Below, piece by piece: positions 22,906 through 33,767 of a stretch of 64,000 nt of DNA. The DNA is taken from positions 233,501 to 297,500 of the forward strand of contig JACVVK020000168.1 in NCBI GenBank assembly GCA_018292915.2. Reading direction: 5' to 3'. Each line of letters begins with the position of its first letter. The first letter of the stretch is position 1. The notes beneath the pieces are model-generated. The model was given only the letters and a program-made list of their open reading frames with translations, was not told the DNA's origin and searched no databases. The translations under genes and the position numbers were made by a program. This DNA comes from Batillaria attramentaria (taxonomy: Eukaryota; Mollusca; Gastropoda; Batillariidae).

Positions 22906-24886
22906 ACAGCTGAACGCCCACATGCACATGTATAACCAACCAACCTGATTCTGCACCAAGAGTTGCGGCTGTATACTGCTGAGCTGAGCGGGGTTCACCA
23001 GCACGATCTGCTGCAAGCCCTGCAAGCCTTGAGCCTGTAACGCCGACGCTGGAATCTGGACGGTCTGAAACGTGGTGGGTTGGCTAGTGGCTACGCTGTT
23101 AGCGATGGACGCGGTGGGGATGGTGATCTGGACGGAGCCCTGTGGCTGGGAAATGCTGATTTGTTGCTGTCGTCCCTGTTGCTCTGCCTGTACCTGCAAA
23201 TGCAATGTATGATTTAAATGGATGGTGTTCTAGAATCTAGGAGTTTGCTGTTCACCCCCTAAATTCCCCAGATTTCACAAGAGCTAAAGTAGCTGAAATA
23301 TGATGCAAGTTTTGTTGTTGGTTATTGGGTTCTTTTCACCCATGAAGTGGCGAAGACATTTTCTCATTACAACACACCCAAACTCATGCATACACACATG
23401 CACACACACACACAAGCACACGCGCGCGCACGCACGCACACACACACATGACACATCTGCAACGAAAAATCACCCACTGAGCCTCCATAATCCACCTGAT
23501 ACAAAATATAAGAACAAAAAAACCCCTAGCAATAGCAATATGCAATAAAGAAACAAATCATGAACATACAAAATAAATCAATGGATGAATCAAGTAATAA
23601 ATAAATAAGTAAATTTATACCTGTGCCTGAGTGGTTAACGTTGTCTGGAACTGCTTTTGCCCAGCAGCCTGCTGCTGAATGATCTGCTGCTGCTGCTGCT
23701 GTTGTTGTTGCTGTTGTTGTTGAAGTTGAGTCTGCTGGGTTTGCTGGGCCTGAGCCTGAAGCAGCAGCTGGCTCTGAAGACTCTGAAGATCTTGAGCAGT
23801 GAGAGATAGACCCGCAGGAAGGGCAGCTGATATCGGAATCTGAAACACACCGGAACCATGACAGTCCATGGGTTGAGACGTGCCGATGCCATGCATCACA
23901 TACTATCATTTCTTTTCTTTCTTTTTTTTTTTGGTCATACCAGTGGTATTCCTTCCAGGTTGTGGGTGGAACCTGCAGAGTCTCTCTCTGAGAGACCTTA
24001 GCAGCTGGAGCAAGTTTTCTTATGCATGATGAAGAGGATGAGGATGACAGTATGATGCTCCTGTGTGGGTCCACATACATGTCCACTTTCTTCATGACAA
24101 AAGTCACAAGCAACCTGTCACTAGAGTGAATAGAATTTGTAATATCCCCCTCCCCCCCCCCCCCCCACACACACCCCTCAAAACTGCAGACCACTGTAGC
24201 AGAAAGCACTGAAAGTAAGAGCAAGAAGTGAAGTTCCATGGACACTGACCACAGCCTGCTGGCCAAGAGAGTTCTGGATGACAATGCCGGTGGACATGTT
24301 GAGTGGCACCTGCTGCTGTACCAGCTGGGACAGCTGTGTGATGATTGCACCGCCCCCAGCGCCGCTCCCGTCAGAATTCTGAAAAACAAAAATAAATAAA
24401 TGAAAATAAAACAATGAGCTGGAACTTGAAATTTATGTTGTTTGACTGGTGGTCTTACGCTTGTTCGCCAGCCGAATGCACGTTTCTCTCTGCTGCAGGA
24501 AGGGGACACTCAGTGTGCTTAATTAAATCTATGTGATGCTATGACTATTCTGACAAATATGCAAAATCAGCTGTCAACGTTTTCACAGAGAGAGAGACAG
24601 AGAGAGAGAGAGGAACGAACAATATAATTATTTATTTTACAACAGTAAAAGGATGTTGGTTGGCAGACTAATTTTCAACCTTGCCATTGCTAGAGACCTG
24701 TACATGTCAGATGGGAAAAAAGATAAATAAAACATGACTGAAGGGAGACAGACAGAAAGAGCGAGAGAGAGATCGACAGAAAGACAGCCACACAGAGACA
24801 GAAAAAAAAAAATCCTTTGCTTTTGAAAATCTAGGCAATGTTGTGCCTGCCTTACAGACACACAGACAGCGAGAGAGAGAGAGAGA

Positions 24887-24931
<45 letters not shown>

Positions 24932-25094
24932 ACAGCCTGGCAGTGGCATACAGCACGACAGCGCTCACCGGGTTTTCTGACAGTGCTCTCACCTGCATGA
25001 TCCAAGTGCAACTATGTATGTGGATAGCAGCAGGCCACTTTTGCTGGCATCAAACAAAACCTGCACTTGGTGCAGTAACAAAAGAGGCAGGACC

Positions 25095-25173
<79 letters not shown>

Positions 25174-26800
25174 GGGGGGGGCTCACTTCCAATGCCAGCT
25201 GTCTACATTAATGTATGTAAGCCTTCATCTGATTACGTAAGGGAGACCAACTTTCACACGAACTCTCATCGATCAACACAACACAATTTGCATAATTCAA
25301 GCGATCCTGTGAAAAGATTACAATGCCAGGGCAACCTCTCTATACAGTATCAAGCATGTTAAAACCCAAATACTTTTTTTTTTTGGGGGGGGGGGGGGTC
25401 CCCATTTTCTTGCAGTAAAAATATGTAAATATACATACATGTATACCGGTATATATATATAAATCTGTATAAAAATCTATGGAATGAAATCCCGCTTCTG
25501 ACAACACACTATCTGGAAAAGCATGCACAAATTTAATCAAAGTGTCAACATCACTGTCTGGAGGCTCATGTCTTTGTCCAGCGGAATTTCATGTATCTCT
25601 TGGTGGACCGATAAGCTATGTATTCCGGTCGTCATGCAAAAAGCTTTTAAAAAAACACACGAAAATCAGCGGCAAACTCTTCCAACAAGAGAAAAGTTAG
25701 CACAAGAGGTTGTCAAGAGTGTTCTCTTTTTGTTTGATGCGTACACGTGTATCTGTGAGTTTGACCATATATAGACGGAGTGGAATTTTCCACTGAGCAG
25801 ACCATATGAGAGGCGGTCGCATGCACGCGTAGTACGGTTCGCGAGACCATACACGATGCAGCAGGTGGGTTGACAGTGTTAAGACCAGGCTGGGGAATTG
25901 CTGAAGGAAAAAAAGACTGGAACCTAGGCCAGGGTGCAGCAACAGCACACTACTGTGGGACCACGGGGACAACGCCCCACTTCAGAAGAATAAATCTCAG
26001 GGTTGCACATTTTCCACAGCTTCTATAGGACAAAGTGTCCTGGAAACAGCAAAGTGATAGGACACAGTGTCCTGGCCACTTAGTGGCAATAAAAAATTTA
26101 ACAGGACAAATGTCCGCTTGAGGTGGGAAAAATAGGACATTTGAAATCTTTATAGGTCAATGTCCTGGGACCGACTTAAATGTGCAACCCTGAAATCTTA
26201 GCATTTAATTTTTAAAGGCATTTAGTACCCTGTACTGGCACCCTGACGGAAAATCTATACTGCCTCAGTGCTGAAAATGCAAGCCTTCAAAACTGAAGTC
26301 CTGTTACTAAATAAAATTACATACATGTGTGCGACCTTTTCTCCCTTCCTTTTTTCGGCTGAAACTTGGATTTTTTTCGGCTGAAAGGAAAGGAAATTTG
26401 ACTGAAAATTGCCAAATGACTGACAGTTCCCCAGCCTGTAAGACTCTTGCAACCACACTCTGTCAGTTCAGTTCTAAACTAAAAATTAGTAAAATTAAAG
26501 GAAAATGAGTAAACTTTTTTCAAATTCAACCCTACGGCCTGATATCAGTAAAAGATATGTTGCAGTTCAACACAAAAGCCCAAGCTTGTAGTTGTACAGT
26601 TGTAACTTGTACTGTATACATACATGTATACATGTACAGTCTATGTGAACAACAGTCAACATGGAACCAGAGCTTCACTGGGAAGTTATATATTATAAAT
26701 CTGACAGAATGACCTGGCTGATGGTAAAAATCGTTCTATATGGAAGGTTGATTGCCTTTTATGTCGCTTGTATGTCAGGTTCATGTTTTTAAAAGTACAG

Positions 26801-26864
<64 letters not shown>

Positions 26865-26998
26865 TGATGATGATGATGATGATGAAACGTTTTTTATTCA
26901 GGATAGAGCATTTAGGCATTGCTGCCTATCTTACATGCTGTCCTGCTATTCTACATTAAAGGGTATTGAGAAAAAAATCAAAACAAACAAACAAACAA

Positions 26999-27029
<31 letters not shown>

Positions 27030-28251
27030 TAATCCGGTCTTTAAACTGAATGGACTTATTTTTAGTCATGCTATTGTTATTATTAATATCATTATTTATC
27101 CTAATTTCTTATCAGAATTAGCAAGCGTATACTTTTATGTTGCGGTATTCTTAACCTTATTTTATATAGTGCAGAGAGGGCACCAAAAGAAAATTTTCTG
27201 GTTTTTAACTGGACAATAAAGATGATTTAATTTGATTTTGATTTTTGATTTAAAAGAACTGGACATTTGTCCTGAATATTGTCCACTGTGGCACAGAAAT
27301 GACCAGACATAATCATGCCTGTCTTTGTTAGTTTGTAAGAATGTAACTGGACATTAACTGGACGATTTGAATGAATCGGTCTATATGAGTTTGACCAATG
27401 TCCGACGCGGACTCATGAGGCCCCGTGGAACTTGACAGACTTCAAGCTCAACACAGTACAGCCAATAGATAACTAAAGGGTCTCTCCATGGAAACTAGTC
27501 TCTGTCACGTATAATATAAATGCTAATATAAAACGCTGAGCCATTTGCATTCAGTCCCCAAGACAGCCTTGCTATTTTGCATGACCAATGTGAGCGTTTC
27601 AACTTTCATGAATAATTCATTTATTCAGCATGCTACATTCATGATATTTTTCCTTCTCGCATGTGGCACCATTCACTTGGGCCGATCGTCAGGGAGTACT
27701 CTCTGGGTACCCCGGCTTCCTCCCCCTCTGCCTTGGAAATGTTCCGCCCACAACATGCGACAATAAATGCAATTCTAAATTCAAAAAGTTAAATTGCTGA
27801 GCTGACCCTACGTACCACGCGACTGTAATGTGTTCATGTCCAGCGTGTGAGAGAATGCGTGTGATTTATGTGAGCGTGTGTGTTGGGTTCAGTTCGCAGT
27901 GCTTTGAGCCAATTCAAGAAACTGGGTAAAGCACCTACACGATACACATATATATTCATTAATTACATTATATGTTATATATTGTGGCTGTGACTGTGAG
28001 CTGACCCAAACTGATTCACATTTTAAAAAAAATTAAAAGAATAGTGATGGTATAAAGAGGATCTGAAGATTCTTCACGAAACAGGAAAAATTGTTGTAAG
28101 GGCAGGGACCTGTCACAACTAATGCAAGTTTTCTTAGTGGCGTTACTGCTGACTCAGAGATTGCAAAGACCTTACATTATATAACAACTGATCCTTGACA
28201 GATTATTCATTTTTGAATTTTCATTAAACTTCATACTCACAGCAACAACAA

Positions 28252-28293
<42 letters not shown>

Positions 28294-29290
28294 CCTTTCC
28301 CCATCCCATAGAGGAACGAAAGAGAGAGAAAGACAGAGAGATGACCATAACATTCTTTTAACTTCGCCCGGGTTGATTTAAGCGAGAGACACACAGACGG
28401 ATGGACAGAGAAAGAAAGGGATGTGTGTGTATGTGTGTGTGTGTGTGTACTGTTCTGAGTGTGTGTGAGAGAGAGGGGAGGGGGGGTGGTGGGAGAGAGA
28501 GACTTTCTGCAACACAAATATTTCTCACTCCTGCGACGCAGTACGTGTGCTAAAGTGTCTGAATCTTATTATTCATCATGCAGAGGCACACCGACTTCCT
28601 AAAACCCGGGCCCGCACCACCGGGGACAGACAGGCCTCATTTGCAAATCAGCTCATTAGTATGCATGAGGGTCTCGCAGCGCAGGCTGGCCATAAACGAC
28701 ATGAAAGCCCCCGCAGCTCATTGCCTATTCAACAAGAAAGTCACCAGCACCCCAGCTTGCATTTCACAAGTGTGGGAAAGGGAATGTACGCGAAGGGCCG
28801 CCTCAACATAAAGCCCGATTATATTTTATCAGAAATGTTAGGTGTATACACAAAGGAAAATAACTTAACAGGTACCTGTGTACTAGCAGCAGTACATTTC
28901 CTATTTAAAATACAAGAACAGCAAAAAGGCCCAAACGTGTGAAGCATGTCGCAATGTTTTTCACTTTGCATGCAATTTAAATCTGATGACACACAGTCAC
29001 TGGTGATTCTGTACATCACCATGAGATGTCACTACAGTAAAATATATACCTTTTACGAACCCAAACCACAACACAAATAGTGAAAGATTACCTACCACAT
29101 GTTTTACTTACAAATTCATACAGTTACATCAGTTTTAATTCAGAAATATTGGTTCATGTATGACAGGTAACACTGCACTGTTAAAGGGTAGAAGATTAGC
29201 GAGAGTGGAGGAGTAAGTTGCAGTTGAACAGCAGAATTCAACAATATAACATTACCAGACCATAACTTTTTTTTGTGAACGGTCACAGAG

Positions 29291-29371
<81 letters not shown>

Positions 29372-29808
29372 GCCTGAGGGGTCTTGGAGAAGGAGGACTC
29401 TCATCAATATTAATGCACCACGACAGTCGACAGCGTCTGCTCTTTGCTCCCTGTGATGTGCGCTCACACATTTTTATTGAAAATTCTATCTCGGCTTTCA
29501 ATACACATGAGGGGGCTCATGAAACATTCATGAGGCTGACTGTTATTCCGCCATCAAAGCGGCTTGAATAATTTGTACAGCAACGCCACTGCATTTCAAC
29601 GTGTGGCATATATTGTATACAGTCAGGCGAGACACTGAGACAGGAAACCTTCTATGCAACAGTCAGAAGTGAAATGACTATCGACTGTAACAGCATGAGT
29701 GTGACGATAAAAAAAGTGTCATGAAGCTGATCTAAGTTTTAGGGAAGACGTGTGGTAGGTTGGGGGGGTGGGGGGGTGAGCAACTAGTTAGATCACTATT
29801 TTGTGCAT

Positions 29809-29866
<58 letters not shown>

Positions 29867-32800
29867 GCAACTATTCTCAAGATCCTATGGTTCCACATCA
29901 CAAAGACAGGAAGTCAGTTCGACTTATTTAAAATAAAGTATTAAAAATAACACACTAAGCTGTTTCATCCGATGCTCCATTGAAGGAAATACCTTGCACT
30001 ACTAATACTATTGTTTTAAAAAAAAAGTACTGTCATTTCCTGCTGCATGCATCATAATGAGACCAGTGAAGCGAACTGTCACCAAGTGTTAGTCTTAGAC
30101 CCACAGCAATAGCATACACACTGAGGTTTCGCAATGGTGCTGTGAAACCCTAGCACGTTGTGCACGTGTACAGACATGCTTGCCATGTATACCAGTATAC
30201 AGTGCACTTCCCCACTGTTAAACTAAAAAGAACAGGCCCATCAGGCTGGGGAATTGCTGAAGAAAAAAAAAAAGACTGAAACCTAGATTGGGGTGCAGAG
30301 GCAGCGCCCTGCCGGGGAAACACAGGGGGCGGTGCCCCATTTAAGAGAACAAATTTTAGCATTTCTAAAGGCATTTAGTAGCATCTCCTGGCACCCAAAA
30401 GTAAAATACTGCCTTGGTACTAACATGCAAGTCTTGAAAAATGAAATATGGCAGTACTTGTATCATGATATTGTGTGCATCGTTTTTTTCCCCCCTTCCA
30501 TTTCTTTGGCTGAAACTTTGATTTTTTGGCTGAAAGGATAGGAAATTTGGCTGAAAATCGCCAAATGACTGAAAATTCCCCAGCCTGGTCCATCATATAA
30601 TTTGTAGGTCCACAACACTTTTAAAGTTTTAACAAAACACTTGCTCAAACCAGGCTCTGTTGGACGCTTGATTCATGCGATATTTGTCCACACCAACATC
30701 TGATCAAAAGTTGCATTAATCTGTTGTACTAACACTAGTATAGTCCTAATGTTAAAACCTCTACGTTCATAACGCCGCTGAGATGGAAAACTGCTGCTTT
30801 CGAAGCTCCAAGGTTGTTTACCAGATAGAAGGAGGTTTCATTTGGCCATCACAACCCGTTTTCGCGACTTTGCAGCTTCTACAAGTAGAGACATGCGACT
30901 TTGTTTGAGCCTACAGTCCATTTCTGAACAGACTTTTCTAAAGGCATTTAGTAAGGGCAAGGCAAGGCAGCTTACCGCAGCAGTCCTGAAACTGAATTGG
31001 CCCTCAAAATCGGAATGCAAGTAACGCCGAAAAAATTGACAAGCGGGGGGGGGGGATATCGAGTGACGAAGTTCTACGGCTATGATTTTTTAATTACTTT
31101 TCGATTTTTTTTTCCGCGGAGATTTTTTTAGAACAGCGGAGATTTTTTTTAAAGACAGCAGAACGGCGGAACTGTTGTCATCCCTGAACACTGCCTGCTC
31201 AGTACGCGGTACGCTTGAACTAGAACAACATTCACACTGACCAGAATCAACACAATGATTTCAGATGCCATGTATTGTGACCCAAGTGGCTGATTCTGAA
31301 GCACATTCGATGAAAAGTTTTCTATGTATGCTGTTGTATGCCTGTCACATGTATTGGGACTTCAATAATGTAATAATCATTAAAATGATTAATACTGTCT
31401 TACTAAAGTAAATCTGGTGCCGTTATTGAGCAACCCAGTTCTGAATTTGACTTTTAACGCTACAATACATACATGTAGCATCATCACTGAATGTGATCTG
31501 TGTCTAATGACATCTCTGATAAACACTTTAGTCATTACTGATTATTCACTCACTTGTTAGCACCATTCATTTCTAGCTTCCCTTCTCATAAAGCTTTTCT
31601 ACACTGCCACTGGAATTGGCGTACCAAGTGCGCGGCATGCAGAACGAATGCAGAGTTTACACACCAGCAACTGACATTACAGTGACGCCATGCCATCTTT
31701 TGTTTGACAGCACGTTCCACTGATCATCTACACTTTGATCAAATGTTTCATTGGTCAAGTACTGGACAGACCCCCCCCCCCCCCCCCCTGCAAAAAGCTT
31801 ACAAATTATACAGCCGAGACACGTATAAATTTATAAAAACACCGGCCCCCGTAGTGTAGTGGTTAGCACTTCGGACTATGGACCGGGAGACCCGGGTTCG
31901 AATCCCAGCCGAGACAAGCGGGATTTTTCCTACCTAGGTCGGCTCCTACCCAGAGCGGGCGTGCTATGGGCCCAATGGGGAGGCTGTTGCCACACAGCCG
32001 AGTTCCACCCACTTCACGGGTGCGACTTTGGGGGTGCTTCCCTTGCTATGACACGTCTTATGATGTGGATGATTACACGGCCGGCACCGCAGGTGCCGTA
32101 GTTCCCGGGCCTGGTGAACGCCGGGATATTTATGACAGGAAGCGTGGAATGCGGCCCTGTCCCGCAGTCCCAAACCACATGGACCTCCATAGCATCATCT
32201 TACCATCATCCTCATCTCCATCATCATGCATAATAAAAATTGCCCCAGCCTTCGAGCCCTCCGTGGATTCCACCCATGACCTGGGAGGAACACCACTGGA
32301 GCTGGCAAAAAAGAGTTGGGGCAGCAAAAAAAAAACAAAACAAAAAAAAAAAATTTATAAAAACAATTATTGCAATTCCCATTCCTATGAAAGAATGGGA
32401 AGGTACAGGATATATGTGGCTATAGTGAAGCTGTATACATGCAGGTAAAATGGGTGGAAGCGTACATTACATACATGTACGACAGATATATATATATACT
32501 TACAGTTTTGTCATCTGCACTCTCCATTGTGCTCGAGTCTCCCTTGACATCACCATTCATGACGCCAACTGGAAGAGTAGAAAAATTCCCATAATCATTA
32601 CAATTAACTGGAATAAGTTAACCAAGGAAAAAAAGTGCAACTACAACAAACTTGCAACGGATAGCCTTCTTTTATACATGTATATGTACATGTACTGTAA
32701 AAATAGCACCTTAGACTTAGAGTTAGACACAGTCAGTCCTGTGACCGTGCAATTACTTTTCTAGTGGCACTAGCCCTAAAGCATAGTTTTCCAATGGTTT

Positions 32801-33737
32801 TGAATTTGAACTTACACTAAGTTACAGGAGGTGGTCATCTGTCACTTGTAAACTTCTACAAAAAGCAGCTGATGTACAAAGATTACAAATAACTTTTCCT
32901 AAGTCAAGTTCCTCTGCTTCAAACTGCTCTGCTGGAAAAATAGCGACATTTTGCTGCACAATTATACTTTCCACAGTGGTGCACTGCTTTCCGTAATTAT
33001 TTTTTGAAACAACAACAAAAGGCAACAATATTTCTGTACACTGTTTAGTCATATTTCGTCTTTTACTGGTGGAAACTGAAAGTTGACTGGAACAGTTTTT
33101 GTGCTCAGTGAACATTCCAAATCAACATTGTAGAGAATATCAGTCACAAGTGAGCGGCTTATAATCAAATTCATTTGTTACTGTTTATTTAATTTGTGCT
33201 CTATATCTCGGGTATCGTGACGGTACATCTAGTAATGAAGTAAGCACCTCCGTACTTCAGCGAAAGCGACGCCTGCTTTCGTTTTTAGGTCAATCCTCAA
33301 TAAGGTGTTCGGACACTTCTTAGCTTCTTACAATCTCTTATCACACATCACTTATTATACAGTCTGTTTCGGCGCCGTCTCTGGTCTAAAAAAATGTGCA
33401 CTGACACTTATTTCCCGAGAAAAGTCTCCGTCTGGCGCTGTTTTTTATGCACGTGCTGCTATATTTTGGCTCCACCGTCCTGACCTCGTTTGCATGCATA
33501 CGACACGCCTTGCTAGCGACACCAACGCTCTAAACTTCCACCACACAAACTGGCATGTTTGCTAAACTCCATCTAGGGCATCCGTATTCCTACCCCTGCA
33601 CGCATCGTGCTAGGGAACAGCGCGATTCAAAAGAAGCACAATATAAGAAGTCCAGAATAACGTAATCAATTATGCTAACATTAAATTATGAATATGTAAG
33701 ATTTACCACCTTCATTCTCATTTGGTAATTCCGCCAT
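20066..33737 (-). CDS. POU2F1: POU class 2 homeodomain transcription factor (Oct-1/Oct-2 type)
   Basis: Seven coding exons in - strand order: 33737-33707, 32568-32504, 24378-24250, 23839-23621, 23193-22945, 22554-22270, 21442-21373 and 20997-20066; the last two encode the DNA-binding region, and the listed segments total 660 codons including TAG (659 aa). The first segment starts [10 protein letters not shown]; the second gives MESADDKT, close to the vertebrate Oct-1 N-terminus. Residues ~33-326 are Gln-rich, as in Oct-1 activation regions. The POU-specific domain (about 327-401) starts [16 protein letters not shown] and includes [21 protein letters not shown] linker follows, then the POU homeodomain (about 428-487) with RRRKKRTSI and the diagnostic [11 protein letters not shown]. 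The class 2 call rests on the extended POU-specific match. It binds the octamer ATGCAAAT. All splice junctions are GT-AG and in phase. Gene symbol given by orthology class; it may equally be named POU2F or nubbin-like. Confidence 0.93.
22855..22904. repeat. (CA)n microsatellite 40 bp from a POU2F splice donor
   Basis: An almost pure CA run of about 48 bp in the POU2F intron next to the exon ending at 22945. Confidence 0.9.
23930..24080 (-). mobile_element. Diverged SINE 3' segment in POU2F intron
   Basis: The - strand shows CATGCATAAGAAAACTTGCT, GGTTCCACCCACAACCTGG and ATTCCTT near an A-rich tail, collinear with the 3' part of the SINE at 31842. There is no head. Confidence 0.55.
25098..25171. 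repeat. (GT)n microsatellite
   Basis: A run of about 74 bp of GT followed by a G9 tract, in a POU2F intron. Confidence 0.92.
25886..26438 (+). mobile_element. CAGGCTGGGGAATT-family MITE carrying a nested MITE
   Basis: The ends CAGGCTGGGGAATTGCTGA and GACAGTTCCCCAGCCTG are inverted. A perfect 6-bp target duplication TAAGAC flanks the element (25880-25885 and 26439-26444). It is interrupted by a 195-bp element (25998-26192). Removing that element and one copy of its duplication restores collinearity with the copy at 30242 (AATAAATCT joined to TAGCATTT). No ORF. Confidence 0.9.
25998..26192. mobile_element. 195-bp nested MITE with CAGGGTTGCACATTT ends
   Basis: The 15-bp terminal inverted repeats CAGGGTTGCACATTT and AAATGTGCAACCCTG are perfect, and a perfect 6-bp target duplication AAATCT flanks the element (25992-25997 and 26193-26198). 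The interior holds several GGACA-n-TGTCC hairpins (for example AGGACACAGTGTCCTGG). It inserted into the older MITE at 25886-26438. Confidence 0.92.
27020..27255 (+). mobile_element. LINE-type 3' end
   Basis: AT-rich sequence runs into GGACAATAAAGATGATTTAA and a TTTGATTTTGATTTT tail, which looks like the poly(A)-signal-containing 3' end and simple-repeat tail of a non-LTR element. No coding remnant was recognised. Confidence 0.35.
27543..27550. promoter_or_regulatory. Perfect octamer (ATTTGCAT) in POU2F intron
   Basis: ATTTGCAT is the inverse of the Oct-1/Oct-2 octamer ATGCAAAT. It lies about 14 bp after an AT-rich AATATAAAAC stretch. Function is inferred only from the motif and its location inside a POU2 gene. 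Confidence 0.4.
28639..28670. promoter_or_regulatory. POU/homeodomain-like site cluster in POU2F intron
   Basis: ATTTGCAAAT (28639-28648, a palindrome of two half-octamers) is followed within 25 bp by CTCATTAGTATGCATGAG, giving TATGCAT and ATTAG cores. The surrounding ~300 bp is not simple repeat, unlike much of this intron. Candidate enhancer only. Confidence 0.35.
29294..29370. repeat. (GT)n microsatellite
   Basis: About 76 bp of uninterrupted GT in a POU2F intron. Confidence 0.92.
30242..30587 (+). mobile_element. CAGGCTGGGGAATT-family MITE, uninterrupted copy
   Basis: Ends CAGGCTGGGGAATTGCTGA and GAAAATTCCCCAGCCTG. Length 346 bp without any nested element, which makes it the reference for the copy at 25886. 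Flanks GCCCAT and GTCCAT suggest a 6-bp duplication with one change. Confidence 0.85.
31842..32350 (+). mobile_element. Full-length tRNA(Val)-derived SINE with 15-bp target duplication
   Basis: The head (about 31844-31914) has CCGTAGTGTAGTGGTTAGCAC (tRNA-Val-like A box region) and GGGTTCGAATCCC (B box). A ~400-bp body contains the block shared with 16040 and 23930 (CATCATGCATAATAAAAATT and AGTTGGGGCAGC), and an A-rich tail follows. The perfect target duplication AAATTTATAAAAACA flanks it (31827-31841 and 32351-32365), so this is a recent, intact insertion in the first large POU2F intron region. Confidence 0.88.
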
Positions 33738-33767
33738 TTTGAATAATAATTCTCCGGAGAATGGCGG
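33731..33767. promoter_or_regulatory. Bidirectional start-codon pair in TISU/YY1-like context
   Basis: CCGCCATT (33731-33738, the POU2F start on the - strand) and AATGGCGG (33760-33767) are inverted repeats around the palindrome TCTCCGGAGA (33751-33760). On each strand the ATG sits in an AAATGGCGGAA or GAATGGCGGAA context. This resembles the YY1 site and the TISU element (SAASATGGCGGC) that directs both transcription and translation of mRNAs with very short 5' leaders. Confidence 0.6.

Larger units (their letters stand above)
22270..24378 (-). other. Four phase-0 Gln-rich exons of POU2F (modular activation region)
   Basis: Exons 24378-24250 (129 bp), 23839-23621 (219 bp), 23193-22945 (249 bp) and 22554-22270 (285 bp) are all multiples of three and begin and end in phase 0. 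Any of them could be skipped without a frameshift. They encode a Gln-rich region: poly-Gln tracts in the 219- and 285-bp exons, and the hydrophobic-Gln style ([10 protein letters not shown]) of Oct-1 in the 249-bp exon. Confidence 0.85.
24379..32503 (-). other. 8.1-kb intron of POU2F
   Basis: No conserved exon was found on either strand. It contains microsatellites (24890-24930, 25098-25171, 26809-26855, 28252-28291, 29294-29370, 29811-29862), MITEs (25886-26438, 30242-30587), a LINE-type 3' tail (about 27020-27255), octamer-like sites (27543, 28639) and a SINE (31842-32350). Confidence 0.7.

Noticed and set aside
23526..24509. A 327-aa open frame on the - strand
   Set aside because: It runs through two POU2F exons in the wrong frame plus intron and a SINE segment; the supported exons use another frame with correct splice sites.
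31844..31914. A tRNA-Val gene
   Set aside because: The A and B boxes are good but the acceptor stem does not pair, and the sequence continues into a SINE body with poly(A) tail and target duplication.
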